A DNA stretch of 64,000 nt, taken from the NCBI GenBank assembly GCA_965204695.1, contig OZ242007.1, positions 3,968,001-4,032,000 of the forward strand. The letters run 5' to 3'. Origin of the DNA: JAHEKD01 sp965204695 (GTDB lineage Bacteria; Pseudomonadota; Gammaproteobacteria; Arenicellales; JAHEKD01). The notes under the pieces were generated by a model. The model made no database searches. It saw only the letters and a program-made list of their open reading frames with translations, and was not told the DNA's origin. Below, piece by piece: positions 54,655-64,000 of this stretch. The number at the start of each line of letters is the position of its first letter. The first letter of the stretch is position 1. The position numbers were made by a program, and so were the translations under genes.

Positions 54655-56172
54655 GTGTATAAAAATAATTTTCAGACTTCAGTTCTAATATCACTTATTT
54701 TCATCATTATTTATTTTCTTATTTCCTTTATCAATCCGTTAGGCTTGAAAAGTTGGAGTGATCAGACGTCAAGACTGCTGTGGAACAGGATAACGGGGAT
54801 GAGTTATGACGCAACGAATCAGAATGAATCCACTGTGGTTTTGATAGATGACGAATATATCAATAAATTTGGCGGGGGAGAGTGGCCGTTGTTATATTCT
54901 GAACACGCGCGTTTGGTAAATATAATTTCTTCTTACCAACCACGTACAATTTTTATTGACTTTTACTTCAAGAATCGAACCAATAATCCTGGTGAATTTG
55001 AAATACTGGTTAATGAACTAAAAAGAATAAAAAAAACTTTAGATATCCCTATATACATAGCAGCGCCTAAACCTGATGATCAAGATTCGGACTTCGGTGC
55101 ATCAATTCGCAAGCCACTGTTGGACTATACTCAGGCTGTATATGTGCCACCGACACAAGAAAGTCTTTATCCGTTACTGTCTAAAAGAGAAATAGAGTCG
55201 ACAGACCAAACGCAAAAGTGGGGTAGTGCTGCTTATGTGTTATTCGAGGAATACTGTGAGCAGGCAATTGCTGCGAATTTATCAAGATTGGCAAAGGGAT
55301 GTAATGACTTAAGAAATAACGGTATTGATTCCACTCGAGTGATGTATGTCAAATGGAGTGCTAAAGCATTAAATCATTCTAGCAGGGATACAAGCGTATA
55401 TTGTGAAAAATATAAAACCAAAACAGCATGGGTTATTAAAGTAATTAAAAGTGAGTTGTTCGGTAATACAAATTTTATCGAATCAGAGCTTGCCAGAGAA
55501 AACTGTCCCTATACTCCGACCGTTTATGCTACTGATCTAAGATTAAGCATAGGGGATCGACAGGCTGAAGGCGCAGAGTTTTTTCGAGATCGTGTGGTTT
55601 TTATTGGTGGAAATTTCAAAGGAATCAATGATCAAGTCTGGACACCAGTTAATGGCTTTTTGCCCGGTGTTTATTTTCATGCTATGGCCTTTGATAATTT
55701 GTTAACTTATGGGGATGAGTTTTATAGATATTTGTCAAGGTTTGAAAGAGGACTTATCGATTCATTATTTATTTTGAATTTGGTCATCTGCTTGATTTTG
55801 GCAAGGCACATAAATAATCACATTATTTATAAAAGTCGTTTTGCAAATTTGCCGCTGATCAGAGAAATATTCGAGCATACATTAGATTTGCCAACAGATG
55901 ATACAGTCAAGATAGATTGGCAAAAATTCAGCAAGTGTTTTTTACGTGATTCTTTGATATTTATAGTTAATGCGATAATTTTTTTTAGTTTGGCATTTTT
56001 GCTGGCATTGATATTTTGTAAATATTTGAAAATGCCGGCGAATGACTTTATAGTAGTCTTTATGGCGGGTTTGTTTTTATCCTATTGGGGGATTTTTAGG
56101 AACCTGAGCTACGAAGATACTAAAACGAAAAATACGGGACATAATTATGACAAGAGCACCGAAGATCAATAA
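54655..56172 (+). CDS. CHASE2 sensor protein without output domain
   Basis: 505 residues, GTG start. Helix at about 8-28 (VLISLIFIIIYFLISFINPL), then an extracytoplasmic CHASE2 domain (VVLIDDEYINKFGGGEWPLL; PRTIFIDFYFKNR; FRDRVVFIGGNFKGINDQVW), then three more helices (about 370-390, 435-458, 462-480) and a short tail. CHASE2 normally sits in front of a kinase, cyclase or phosphatase; here nothing follows the helices, so any signal must pass through another protein. The next gene overlaps it by 26 bp, so coupled expression is likely. Confidence 0.88.
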   Translation: MYKNNFQTSVLISLIFIIIYFLISFINPLGLKSWSDQTSRLLWNRITGMSYDATNQNESTVVLIDDEYINKFGGGEWPLLYSEHARLVNIISSYQPRTIFIDFYFKNRTNNPGEFEILVNELKRIKKTLDIPIYIAAPKPDDQDSDFGASIRKPLLDYTQAVYVPPTQESLYPLLSKREIESTDQTQKWGSAAYVLFEEYCEQAIAANLSRLAKGCNDLRNNGIDSTRVMYVKWSAKALNHSSRDTSVYCEKYKTKTAWVIKVIKSELFGNTNFIESELARENCPYTPTVYATDLRLSIGDRQAEGAEFFRDRVVFIGGNFKGINDQVWTPVNGFLPGVYFHAMAFDNLLTYGDEFYRYLSRFERGLIDSLFILNLVICLILARHINNHIIYKSRFANLPLIREIFEHTLDLPTDDTVKIDWQKFSKCFLRDSLIFIVNAIIFFSLAFLLALIFCKYLKMPANDFIVVFMAGLFLSYWGIFRNLSYEDTKTKNTGHNYDKSTEDQ

Positions 56173-56545
56173 GGAAATTAGATTTGTAGTTTTTTTACTA
56201 TTGTTTGTACTCCAAATTTCACCTGTAAGCTCACAAGATGAAATAAAAATAATTCAATTTAATACTGATCCAATTGGTCTGCAAGATGACAATGGAAGAT
56301 TTATTGGGACAATTGATGCGAATTTGCTTCCTGCATTACCAATTGTAATATTGGATATAAAGAATAACGGCTCAGTTATGGTTAAAGCGAAAGATGGTTC
56401 TAACAAATGGCTGGATCCGTTTGATATCAAGTTAAATCAAAAAGCAGATGTAAAACAATTATGCCGAATACTTGTATCTAACACTACCAACGCAGAGCTA
56501 TCAGCAAGCCCCGGATTTGCAAAGAATTGTAAAGCAAAACAATAG
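56147..56545 (+). CDS. small secreted protein of the CHASE2-M48 cluster
   Basis: 132 residues. Signal peptide (FVVFLLLFVLQISPVSSQ), then a short beta-rich domain (GLQDDNGRFIGTIDANLLPA, LPIVILDI, SVMVKAKDGSNKWLDPFDI) that resembles a bacterial SH3-like fold, ending with two Cys. Family unknown. Overlaps the CHASE2 gene by 26 bp, so it belongs with it. Probably periplasmic. Confidence 0.7.
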   Translation: MTRAPKINKEIRFVVFLLLFVLQISPVSSQDEIKIIQFNTDPIGLQDDNGRFIGTIDANLLPALPIVILDIKNNGSVMVKAKDGSNKWLDPFDIKLNQKADVKQLCRILVSNTTNAELSASPGFAKNCKAKQ

Positions 56546-56604
56546 TCCTTGTCTGATAGATGTATGACATCAGGATTTGGATTAACCGTTTTCATTAAGA
56601 TAAC

Positions 56605-58299
56605 TTGAACAATCAATTCCTAATTTATTCTAATGTGGATAACCAGTATTACCTGGTCAGTTCTAAATCTGGCTCACGAAAAGGCAGCGTTAAATTAAAC
56701 TGCTACAAGCTGATTTTTTATGTCTTTGGCTTAATTTTTCTCTGTTCTTGTGCGGCGGTTGATATGGGTAACTTTACAAAACCAATGCATCAACGATTTT
56801 CTGGTAAATATATTGACCAAATTAACCCCGATAAGATAACTAAAAATTCTACAGCGACACAAATAAAGTCGATAACCGGTAACCAACCAGAAGTCGACGA
56901 GATGCATCAGCTTTCAGCAGGAGCGTGGAGTTTGATAGAGGCCAAACGATTACAAAATTATTTAGCTAATCTTGTGAACAAGATTTTAATAACCTGGCCA
57001 TATAAAGTCCCTCCTATCAAAGTATTTGTTGTCTCAACTGATTTATTGACTGCTTATGCAACTCCAGCAGGACATATTTTTATTTCACTAGGATTTCTAG
57101 ACGCAATAGAGAGTGAAGATGAACTTGCTTTTATACTGGCTCATGAAGCTAGCCATATTGCTTTAAACCATCATTATAGAATTAATTTTATTCAAAGACA
57201 GCAGTTAAATTTGGAACGTAGTTTGAGATGGGGAACTACCGCACTTGCACTGACTAACATGAAAATTGATAAGAACTCGCAAGGTATAAAGCTGGTCGAA
57301 AAAGATCGTAGCAAAACCAGGAAAAACTTAGTCAAGGCAGCAACGATATTTTATACCTCAAACGAAGCACTTGGCACAGTAGTCGATCCGATATGGTCAA
57401 GAAATCAAGAATTTGAATCAGATCTACTGGGTTTCGATTTGCTAAATAATGCTGAATACAACCCTTCAGCGGCATTATCGGTATTAAGAAAACTGGAAGC
57501 TATTGAAGATTCTGAAATACAAACATTAAGAGAACAACGCAACAAAGAAATTGTCAATGCTTTTATGCAGGTGTTAACTGCTTATTTCAAAAGGGGCAGT
57601 GAAAACGCAAGGCAGGTTGCCCAAATCGTTTTAAAAAGTCAGTTAATTCGTTTTGGGCAACAACTTCAATCAAAATTAAAGGCCTCTCATCCCCCTGCCA
57701 GTAAGCGTGGAGGATTTCTGGGAGATTATTATCGCCGTGAATATCGAGCACAGACTGTGCTCGCAGAATTTCAAACCAATAATTTTAATAGGGCAATGAA
57801 TCACAAGGCGACAAAACCTTGGCTCGATAATCACCGCTATGCTCTACAGGCCAAGAATTTATTGTTAGAAGGGAATCTTGATCAGGCAGTAGCGCTAGGT
57901 CTTAAAAGTCTGGGTTATCCAACATCAAATGCGCCCTATCCACGATTTATAATGTATTTGATACGAAAATCACAAGGCAATCATTCCAAAGCCATCAAAA
58001 ATCTTGAAATAGTCGCACAAACGCCTAATGTACCAATAGCTGTAAAGCTAGCCTTGGCTGATGAGTATTCTTATTCACGGCAAACCACCAAAGCAATAAA
58101 ACTGCTTAATAAGGTAGAACAACAATCCAATAATAAAGAAATAGTATTACCCTATTTTATTACTGCATATGGAAAAAAATATGATATTGAGACAGCACAA
58201 GCATATTATCTGCAGTGTCGACAATCTTCCGATCAAAAACTTAGCCTAAGTTGCTCCGCTCGCTGGGCAGAAGTAGATCCAGAGCGACGCCGAACCTAG
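56605..58299 (+). CDS. M48-family metallopeptidase lipoprotein with TPR-like tail
   Basis: 564 residues. N-terminal hydrophobic stretch ending in a lipobox-like FLCSCAAVD. Zinc motif HEASH in LAHEASHIALNHHY, third ligand in NQEFESDLLG, as in BepA-like periplasmic M48 peptidases; the C-terminal 170 residues look like TPR helices (HRYALQAKNLLLEGNLDQAV; GNHSKAIKNLEIV). The start is uncertain: TTG 56605 is far from the hydrophobic region. Last gene of a cluster of three; likely acts on envelope proteins. Confidence 0.88.
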   Translation: MNNQFLIYSNVDNQYYLVSSKSGSRKGSVKLNCYKLIFYVFGLIFLCSCAAVDMGNFTKPMHQRFSGKYIDQINPDKITKNSTATQIKSITGNQPEVDEMHQLSAGAWSLIEAKRLQNYLANLVNKILITWPYKVPPIKVFVVSTDLLTAYATPAGHIFISLGFLDAIESEDELAFILAHEASHIALNHHYRINFIQRQQLNLERSLRWGTTALALTNMKIDKNSQGIKLVEKDRSKTRKNLVKAATIFYTSNEALGTVVDPIWSRNQEFESDLLGFDLLNNAEYNPSAALSVLRKLEAIEDSEIQTLREQRNKEIVNAFMQVLTAYFKRGSENARQVAQIVLKSQLIRFGQQLQSKLKASHPPASKRGGFLGDYYRREYRAQTVLAEFQTNNFNRAMNHKATKPWLDNHRYALQAKNLLLEGNLDQAVALGLKSLGYPTSNAPYPRFIMYLIRKSQGNHSKAIKNLEIVAQTPNVPIAVKLALADEYSYSRQTTKAIKLLNKVEQQSNNKEIVLPYFITAYGKKYDIETAQAYYLQCRQSSDQKLSLSCSARWAEVDPERRRT

Positions 58300-58345
58300 G
58301 TGCTTTAATAAATTCCGTAATTAAAATCTAATTTAGTAGTGCTTG

Positions 58346-59158
58346 CTACATTAATTGTGACAAGTTGCCAAGACCGGAAATTTTTGCAAAAAATTCTGCT
58401 TGAGAACCTATTTGCAACTTTTTATAAAGATTTTTACGATGTACTTTTACGGTTTCTGTCGCGATATTTAGTGTTAATCCTGCTGAAAAACTTGAGTGGC
58501 CTTGTAAAAGTAAGACAGCGATTTCGCTCTCTCGGTCAGTTAACTTACAACTCAGTTCGGATTTGCACCAGTCCTTAATTCTCTGTTGCATGGGTTTTAC
58601 TTTGGCAACAGTATTATTCATTGAGTTGTTTTTATATTCAGCGTATTTTTTTAATAGTGCGCAAAGTAATGGAGTGTGTTGATTAAGTTTATTAATCTCA
58701 AGTTTGCTGAATTTAGGTTCACGGTTTAATCGGCCAAGTGATAAATGCAAAATTGATTTATTAATCGAATCAACAAGCAGACCGAGTTCATCGCCCATTT
58801 CAGCTTTTTTATAATAGGATTTGTAATACTCGCAGGTAAAAAAGCGATCGGGCGCTATTTTTCTGATTGGGTAAAAAGTTTCGGTGAACCTCTTTTGGCT
58901 GAGTTGAAAATAGGGATCTAATTGATAAGCAAATTTGAAGTAATTATGTTGATAATATTTGCTTAGTTTAGTTTCAGGCATCCAGGCATAAATTTCCTCA
59001 GGATTATGATCGGCTTTAAATTCAAGAATAAATAAATTACTAATTGGAATTAGTGAACTCACTATTGCTTGTAAATGCCGTGGAAATTCATCATCTGCAA
59101 TATATTCAATAGCTTTTGCTGTCAATTGCGAAAATTCACTTACATTAATTTTAGCCAT
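58346..59158 (-). CDS. LuxR-family transcriptional regulator
   Basis: 270 residues with a C-terminal LuxR helix-turn-helix (KLTDRESEIAVLLLQGHSSF, LNIATETVKVHRKNLYKKL). The N-terminal 190 residues have no clear autoinducer-binding or receiver domain. It is divergent from aguA with 80 bp between starts and probably controls the agmatine operon. Confidence 0.9.
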   Translation of the reverse strand: MAKINVSEFSQLTAKAIEYIADDEFPRHLQAIVSSLIPISNLFILEFKADHNPEEIYAWMPETKLSKYYQHNYFKFAYQLDPYFQLSQKRFTETFYPIRKIAPDRFFTCEYYKSYYKKAEMGDELGLLVDSINKSILHLSLGRLNREPKFSKLEINKLNQHTPLLCALLKKYAEYKNNSMNNTVAKVKPMQQRIKDWCKSELSCKLTDRESEIAVLLLQGHSSFSAGLTLNIATETVKVHRKNLYKKLQIGSQAEFFAKISGLGNLSQLM

Positions 59159-59238
59159 TGTTTTTTTGCTAACCCTTTAGAGGTATGGTTTAACTCTAAC
59201 AGCTGATGCATTATAACAAGCTTAAAAGGAGATCCAAT

Positions 59239-60285
59239 GTGTCTGTAGCTTTAGACTTAATATCGCATACACCAGAAAGTTCAGGTTTTTACATGCCAGC
59301 TGAGTGGCATCCTCACACTCGTTGTTGGATGGCATGGCCTGTAGAGCATCCTCAATGGGCGGATATTGAGCCAGTGGAATATGATTATGCCAATGTTGCT
59401 AATGCAATCAGTGAGTTTGAATCTGTAACAATGGTCGTAGACCCAAAAAATGCTCAACGTGCTCGTGAGCTTTGTAATGCTCAGGTTGAAATTCTAGAGT
59501 TGCCTAATAATGATTCCTGGACTCGTGATACTGGCCCATCATTTCTTAAACATAGGACAACAGGAGGGCTCGCAGGTGTAGATTGGCGATTCAATTGTTG
59601 GGGAGGGCACTATCCTGACTATCATGAAGATGCGCAACTGGCTTCTCGCATATTAAATCACCTAAAACTCCCAATTTATCACTCAAGCTTAACGCTTGAA
59701 GGTGGGGCTATCCATGTAGATGGTCAGGGCACGCTTGTAACAACGGAATCTTGTGCACTTAATCCGAATCGTAACTGGGGTTTGGATAAGGCTGCAGCAG
59801 AAAAAGAATTATCTCGGGCAACCGGAGCGACCAATATTATCTGGTTACCTGGTGATTTGGATAGTGAAACAGCTGATATGACTGATGGTCATGTTGATGG
59901 AGTCATGTGTTTTATTAAACCAGGAGTCATATTATTCGAACGAGATGCTGGCAATGATCCGATTTACCAAAAATTAGAAAAAGAAAATCGACGTGCTTTG
60001 GAGTTAGCAACAGATGTAAAGGGCAAAAAATTTGAAATTATAGATCTGGTAGTGGATCACAGTTGTATCGGACAAGATCAGGAGCTGTTTTGTGACAGCT
60101 ATGTCAATTTTTATATCACTAACGGTGGTATTGTTATGCCGAGTTATGGAGTGCCTGCCGATGAAAAAGCATATGAAGTAATATCGAAGTTATTCCCCGA
60201 GAGAAAAACCGTCATGGTAGATATCAATGCAATTGCACCAGGCGGTGGTGGTATCCACTGCATTACCCAGCAACAACCCGCTTAA
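59239..60285 (+). CDS. aguA: agmatine deiminase
   Basis: 348 residues from the GTG at 59239, chosen because AAGGAGA lies 6-7 bases upstream; an in-frame ATG at 59206 has none. Converts agmatine to N-carbamoylputrescine and ammonia. Family segments: PAEWHPHTRCWMAWP, NDSWTRDTGPSF, LEGGAIHVDGQGTL, DGHVDGVMCF, and catalytic Cys341 in GGGGIHCITQQQP. First gene of the aguA-aguB operon, with 20 bp to the next. Confidence 0.95.
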   Translation: MSVALDLISHTPESSGFYMPAEWHPHTRCWMAWPVEHPQWADIEPVEYDYANVANAISEFESVTMVVDPKNAQRARELCNAQVEILELPNNDSWTRDTGPSFLKHRTTGGLAGVDWRFNCWGGHYPDYHEDAQLASRILNHLKLPIYHSSLTLEGGAIHVDGQGTLVTTESCALNPNRNWGLDKAAAEKELSRATGATNIIWLPGDLDSETADMTDGHVDGVMCFIKPGVILFERDAGNDPIYQKLEKENRRALELATDVKGKKFEIIDLVVDHSCIGQDQELFCDSYVNFYITNGGIVMPSYGVPADEKAYEVISKLFPERKTVMVDINAIAPGGGGIHCITQQQPA

Positions 60286-60305
60286 CTGAATATGGAGTTG
60301 AACTT

Positions 60306-61187
60306 ATGAGAACGGTATCAGTAGCAGCTACTCAAATGGCTTGCAATTGGAACTTGAATAAGAATATTGATCGTGCAGAATCTTTAATTCGTGAAGCAGC
60401 TGACAAAGGGGCCCAGCTTATTTTGATTCAGGAGTTGTTTGAAACGCCTTATTTTTGCATAGAGCAAGATTATGAGCACCTAAAGTTAGCCAAATCGGTG
60501 GATGAGAGCGAGGTGATAAAGCGATTTTCGCAACTGGCTAAGGAGTTATCTATAGTATTACCTGCCAGTTGGTTTGAACGTAGCGGCAGTTCTTTTTTTA
60601 ATTCGATGGCTATGATCGATGCTGGTGGAGAAGTTCTAGGTGTTTACCGGAAAACCCACATTCCGAATTCAATAGGGTACCAAGAGAAAACTTATTTTAG
60701 CCCTGGTGATACTGGATTCAAAGTTTGGGATACTGCCTATGCAAAAGTTGGTGTAGGGATTTGTTGGGATCAATGGTTTCCAGAGGTGGCCCGCTGTATG
60801 ACGTTGCAGGGTGCAGAATTATTAATGTATCCAACTGCTATTGGTTCTGAGCCTGGCGATACGGAAATTGACTCTAAGGATCATTGGCAAAATGTAATGT
60901 GTGGTCATGCCGGTGCTAATATAGTTCCACTGCTTGCGTCGAATCGTATTGGTACAGAAAAGGCCACATCAAACGATATGGACATGACATTTTATGGCTC
61001 CTCTTTCATCTCGGATCATCAAGGCAATAAAGTTCAGCAAGCTAATCGAACTGATCAAACAATACTCCTACACCAATTTAATCTAGATGAAATTAAGGAC
61101 TATCGTGAATCATGGGGGGTGTTCAGAGATCGACGTCCTGAACACTATCAAGCTTTAATGACTTTGGATGGTGCTCCAAGTCAATAG
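60306..61187 (+). CDS. aguB: N-carbamoylputrescine amidase
   Basis: 293 residues, full length. Catalytic triad Glu43 (LIQELFETPYFC), Lys116 (YRKTHIPNS) and Cys153 (GVGICWDQWFPEVAR) of the nitrilase superfamily, in the arrangement of AguB. It turns N-carbamoylputrescine to putrescine, CO2 and ammonia, completing the agmatine route of its neighbour. The next gene starts 22 bp downstream. Confidence 0.95.
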   Translation: MRTVSVAATQMACNWNLNKNIDRAESLIREAADKGAQLILIQELFETPYFCIEQDYEHLKLAKSVDESEVIKRFSQLAKELSIVLPASWFERSGSSFFNSMAMIDAGGEVLGVYRKTHIPNSIGYQEKTYFSPGDTGFKVWDTAYAKVGVGICWDQWFPEVARCMTLQGAELLMYPTAIGSEPGDTEIDSKDHWQNVMCGHAGANIVPLLASNRIGTEKATSNDMDMTFYGSSFISDHQGNKVQQANRTDQTILLHQFNLDEIKDYRESWGVFRDRRPEHYQALMTLDGAPSQ

Positions 61188-61209
61188 ATTCATCATTAGG
61201 AGATCAATA

Positions 61210-62889
61210 GTGCGCAAGATTTTAACTGGCTTTTTGATATTGAGTTGTAGCTTATTGCTCAATGCCCAAGCTGAGGATTTTATCTTAATAAATGGAAATA
61301 TCTATACCGTCAATGACCAACAGCCCTGGGCACAAGCGATGGTAATTAGCGAGGGAGTGATTGAGTATGTAGGGGAGAATGAAAAAGCCAAAGAATATTT
61401 GAACATGGAAACCGAGCTTGTAGATCTTGAGGGTAAATTAGTCTTACCAGGTTTCCATGATGTGCACATGCATCCGCTGGAGGCATATGCCTCGCCACAG
61501 AGTATTTGTGAGCTTAAAGGAGGTCAGTCAATAAGAAGGCATCTTCAGCGCATTGAAGGTTGTTTTGATGAGCAAAAGGATGATGAATGGTTTATTGGCT
61601 GGGGTCATTGGATTGATGACATCATTAGTTCCAGAGAAATGCCAAGAAAACTTTTGGATGAATTGATCACGGATAAACCAGCTGTGATATTTTCCTTAAG
61701 TTCACATTCAAATTGGGTTAATTCTGCTGCACTAGAAAGAATAGGCTGGGATGCTGATTCGCCTAATCCAACGGGAGGTATTATTGTTAAGGATATTGAT
61801 TCTGGCGAGCCGAATGGAATTTTATTCGATAATGCGGCTGATATGATCAATGAACTCATCTACGAACCGACAGATCAAAACCTAGAGAATGCTTACCTTG
61901 GATTGACTGAGGTCATGCAGGAATTATCAGCCAACGGTATTACTTCTATCGCCGATGCCAGGGTCTATTGGAGCCGCAAACATCATGAGGTTTGGCTAAG
62001 AGCTGAACAGGAAAACACCTTGCAAACTCGAACTGTTTTGGATTTATGGGCCTATCCACAAGTAGGGGACGAGCAGATTGAAACACTTAAATCTCTATAC
62101 AAAAATGACAAAAACAGCCTGCTGCGGATCAGTGAAATCAAAACCTATTCGGATGGTTTAATTAGTAATACCACTGCAGCAATGAAACAGCCTTATGATG
62201 TGGATTTTGAAATTACTGATGATAATCTTGGTCTTAATTATTTGGATCAAAACCGTCTAACTAAATTTATCACCGAATTAGAACAAGCCGGATTTAATTT
62301 CATGATTCATGCTATTGGTGATAGAGGCGTGCATGAAGCATTAAATGCCATTGAAGCAGCAAGGTCCGTAAATTCCAATTTGAATCCCAGGCATCGTATT
62401 ACCCACCTGGACTTAATTGATAACGAGGATTTGCCACGATTCAAAGAGCTGGATGTGATTGCAGACTTTCAATTCGCTGGTGAGTGGACTCATCCGTCTG
62501 AGTACGACACGCACACATCAATTTTTATTAAAGATCGAATCGCAAATGCTTATCGAGTGGCAGATTTATATGCTGCTGGTGCAACTATTACATTGAGTAG
62601 TGATTTTGATGTCAGTGACATGAATCCTTTTGCCGGCATTCAAAATGTAATGACTCGTGGAGATCAAAGCCTGCCAACTTTAGAAGCAGCAATAGAGGCT
62701 TATACCCTCAATAGTGCCTATGCATTGGATCAGGAAGATATAAGCGGTTCACTAGAAGTAGGTAAATATGCCGACCTTGTTGTACTGGATCAAAATATTT
62801 TCGAGATTCCAAAGGACCAGATAGCTACTACGAAGGTGCTATGGACTTTACTGGAAGGAGAAGAGATGTTCCGGCATCCTGATTGGTAA
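61210..62889 (+). CDS. exported YtcJ-like amidohydrolase
   Basis: 559 residues from the GTG at 61210 (GGAG upstream). Signal peptide (TGFLILSCSLLLNAQAED), then an amidohydrolase-3 domain: HxH motif in GFHDVHMHPLEA, GHWIDDIISSREMP, IHAIGDRGVHEALNAIE, SSDFDVSDMNPFAGI. Substrate unknown; members act on amides, N-acylated compounds or arylamides. Third gene behind aguB, so perhaps supplies an amine from an outside amide; that is inference. Confidence 0.88.
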   Translation: MRKILTGFLILSCSLLLNAQAEDFILINGNIYTVNDQQPWAQAMVISEGVIEYVGENEKAKEYLNMETELVDLEGKLVLPGFHDVHMHPLEAYASPQSICELKGGQSIRRHLQRIEGCFDEQKDDEWFIGWGHWIDDIISSREMPRKLLDELITDKPAVIFSLSSHSNWVNSAALERIGWDADSPNPTGGIIVKDIDSGEPNGILFDNAADMINELIYEPTDQNLENAYLGLTEVMQELSANGITSIADARVYWSRKHHEVWLRAEQENTLQTRTVLDLWAYPQVGDEQIETLKSLYKNDKNSLLRISEIKTYSDGLISNTTAAMKQPYDVDFEITDDNLGLNYLDQNRLTKFITELEQAGFNFMIHAIGDRGVHEALNAIEAARSVNSNLNPRHRITHLDLIDNEDLPRFKELDVIADFQFAGEWTHPSEYDTHTSIFIKDRIANAYRVADLYAAGATITLSSDFDVSDMNPFAGIQNVMTRGDQSLPTLEAAIEAYTLNSAYALDQEDISGSLEVGKYADLVVLDQNIFEIPKDQIATTKVLWTLLEGEEMFRHPDW

Positions 62890-63092
62890 TGCTTTGCTAT
62901 AAAATAAAATAATTTTGAATTGCAGATGGGGGAGTATTTTTTGCCATTTAGCTTTGGCGTTTCACAAGGTCAACATACTTTACTAATAATTTATCTTGAA
63001 AGTGAATTTTCTATCCAAATAATATAATCTATTAACTAGAATTCTAGAAACATAACATTAATATTGCTTTACATCATTATAAGAGGTTTGCC

Positions 63093-64000
63093 ATGAAAAA
63101 AATTTTTATCGCTTCATCTTCCGAAGCATTACCTCAGGTGGAACAAATAGCTAACGTACTAGAGGATATCGACGGAGTAAAACCGATTAAATGGAATAAG
63201 GCGTTTGAGCCAGGTAAGCTTATATTTGAGACTATAGAAAAGATTCCAACTGAAGTGTCTGGAGCCCTAATATTGGCAAGCCCAGATGATGACCTGGAGA
63301 TTCGAAATCGCAACGTCAAAACACCCAGAATAAACTCAATGATCGAATTTGGTTATTTCAGTGCAATTCTTGGCAGGGAGAATGTTGCTATTTGTAAATA
63401 CGATAATGTAGAAATAGCTAGCGACTTAGATGGCTTTAATTTTATTTCAATGGGTGAATTTGTAGCTAATGCTCCCATACAAGGCGATCCGTTAGAGAAA
63501 CTGACAGAATGGGTGGGGGACTTGCCTAATGTTGCTGTAGATGTACCCTTAACTCAGCTATTGCATGGTTATTCTGGTAGATGGCTAGTTGAAAGTAATT
63601 TTAAGGTCTGGCGATATCGAGACATGACCTTATCCAATGATGACTATTCACAATTTACTGGTACGCTTGATTTATTAATACCACATAATGGGAACGGGGG
63701 GTTCGGAACGCTACTAAGTACTAATCTTAATCTGGAGACAGAAGGATTTATCATGGAAGCCAATTTCGTTGCTGAGGTTAGAAACATAGTTGTAACGAAC
63801 TCGGGTTCGATAACTTTCGATACTAAGATTAAAGTAAGAAAGATCCAGAAAAAAAGAGGTGAGGAACCCCAGGTTCGCGGAATGGAAGATGAGCTTCATG
63901 GAGCGAGAATAGCCAAATGGTCAATGGTTCCATCGGACAAACCTAAACAACTTGTTGGTGAATTTAAAATCATGGCTGGGGATAGAATAGCCGATCACGC
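63093..64000 (+). CDS. TIR-like nucleotide-binding protein (Cap12/pfam10137-type), cut by window edge
   Basis: The frame is open from ATG 63093 (AGAGG 8 bases upstream) to the window end; 302 codons are seen. Residues 1-115 match the TIR-like domain of bacterial predicted nucleotide-binding proteins: MKKIFIASSSEALPQVEQIA, KAFEPGKLIFETIEKI, GALILASPDDD, RNRNVKTPR, MIEFGYFSAILGRENVAIC. From memory this is the fold used by Cap12 and other NADase effectors, with Glu in the MIEFGYF helix as the candidate catalytic residue. The part after about 145 (HGYSGRWLVESNFKVWRYRD) is beta-rich and unrecognised, possibly a ligand-sensing barrel. The gene is cut, so its end and neighbours are unseen. Confidence 0.8.
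   Translation, partial: MKKIFIASSSEALPQVEQIANVLEDIDGVKPIKWNKAFEPGKLIFETIEKIPTEVSGALILASPDDDLEIRNRNVKTPRINSMIEFGYFSAILGRENVAICKYDNVEIASDLDGFNFISMGEFVANAPIQGDPLEKLTEWVGDLPNVAVDVPLTQLLHGYSGRWLVESNFKVWRYRDMTLSNDDYSQFTGTLDLLIPHNGNGGFGTLLSTNLNLETEGFIMEANFVAEVRNIVVTNSGSITFDTKIKVRKIQKKRGEEPQVRGMEDELHGARIAKWSMVPSDKPKQLVGEFKIMAGDRIADH

Noticed and set aside
1..64000. CRISPR array, rRNA or prophage
   Set aside because: No regularly spaced short repeats, rRNA-like stretches or phage structural genes were seen.

Overview
The window looks like chromosomal DNA of a gammaproteobacterium, probably marine or salt-exposed. The clues are moderate-to-low GC, a betaine-type ABC importer next to methylated-amine oxidoreductases, haem c proteins (P460, cytochrome c', a dihaem cytochrome), an agmatine-to-putrescine pathway, and several worn insertion sequences. 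This placement is inference; no rRNA or other marker gene is present.

Left third (1 to about 24.9 kb): an integrated mobilizable island. It holds a VirD4/TraG-type coupling protein, a cluster of small unknown proteins, a membrane J-domain protein paired with a SprT-like metallopeptidase, a roughly 900-bp control region with TGTACA-type direct repeats and a candidate oriT, then a MobC-like accessory protein and a MOBP-type relaxase. Cargo follows: an LMW-phosphatase-like protein, a TIR-TM-WD40 protein, a giant SAM/class III cyclase/AAA/TPR protein, an AraC regulator with two cytochrome P460 genes, a serine resolvase and several orphan genes. The right boundary is probably a 3' tRNA-Arg fragment (24881-24931), the mark left by integration into a tRNA gene. 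Its orientation puts the element to the left, so the intact tRNA should lie left of this window. No type IV secretion channel genes are visible.

Middle (25 to 43 kb): an IS-scarred chromosomal stretch. An ISL3 element, an IS21 element and an IS3 (IS407-group) element sit here, none with an obvious target duplication. IS21 joins a cut-off EamA transporter gene to a cut-off LysR gene, implying a deletion. IS3 truncates an ATP-grasp-like gene next to a tyrosine recombinase. Between them are a nitrilase, an MttB-like methyltransferase with an Old-Yellow-Enzyme/FAD demethylase-like partner, a TetR-cytochrome c' divergon with a palindromic operator, a dihaem cytochrome c and a frameshifted DUF5519 gene.

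Right third (43 to 64 kb): a DeoR regulator divergent from a tightly overlapped four-gene operon (binding protein, ATPase, double-length permease, dimethylglycine/sarcosine dehydrogenase-like flavoprotein), which couples uptake of a betaine to demethylation. A decayed flavoprotein paralogue follows. Then come an M16 peptidase, a sulfite-oxidase-like enzyme, a CHASE2/secreted/M48 trio, and a LuxR-type regulator divergent from aguA-aguB plus a periplasmic amidohydrolase. The last gene runs off the right edge and starts with a TIR-like nucleotide-binding domain of the kind used as an anti-phage effector.
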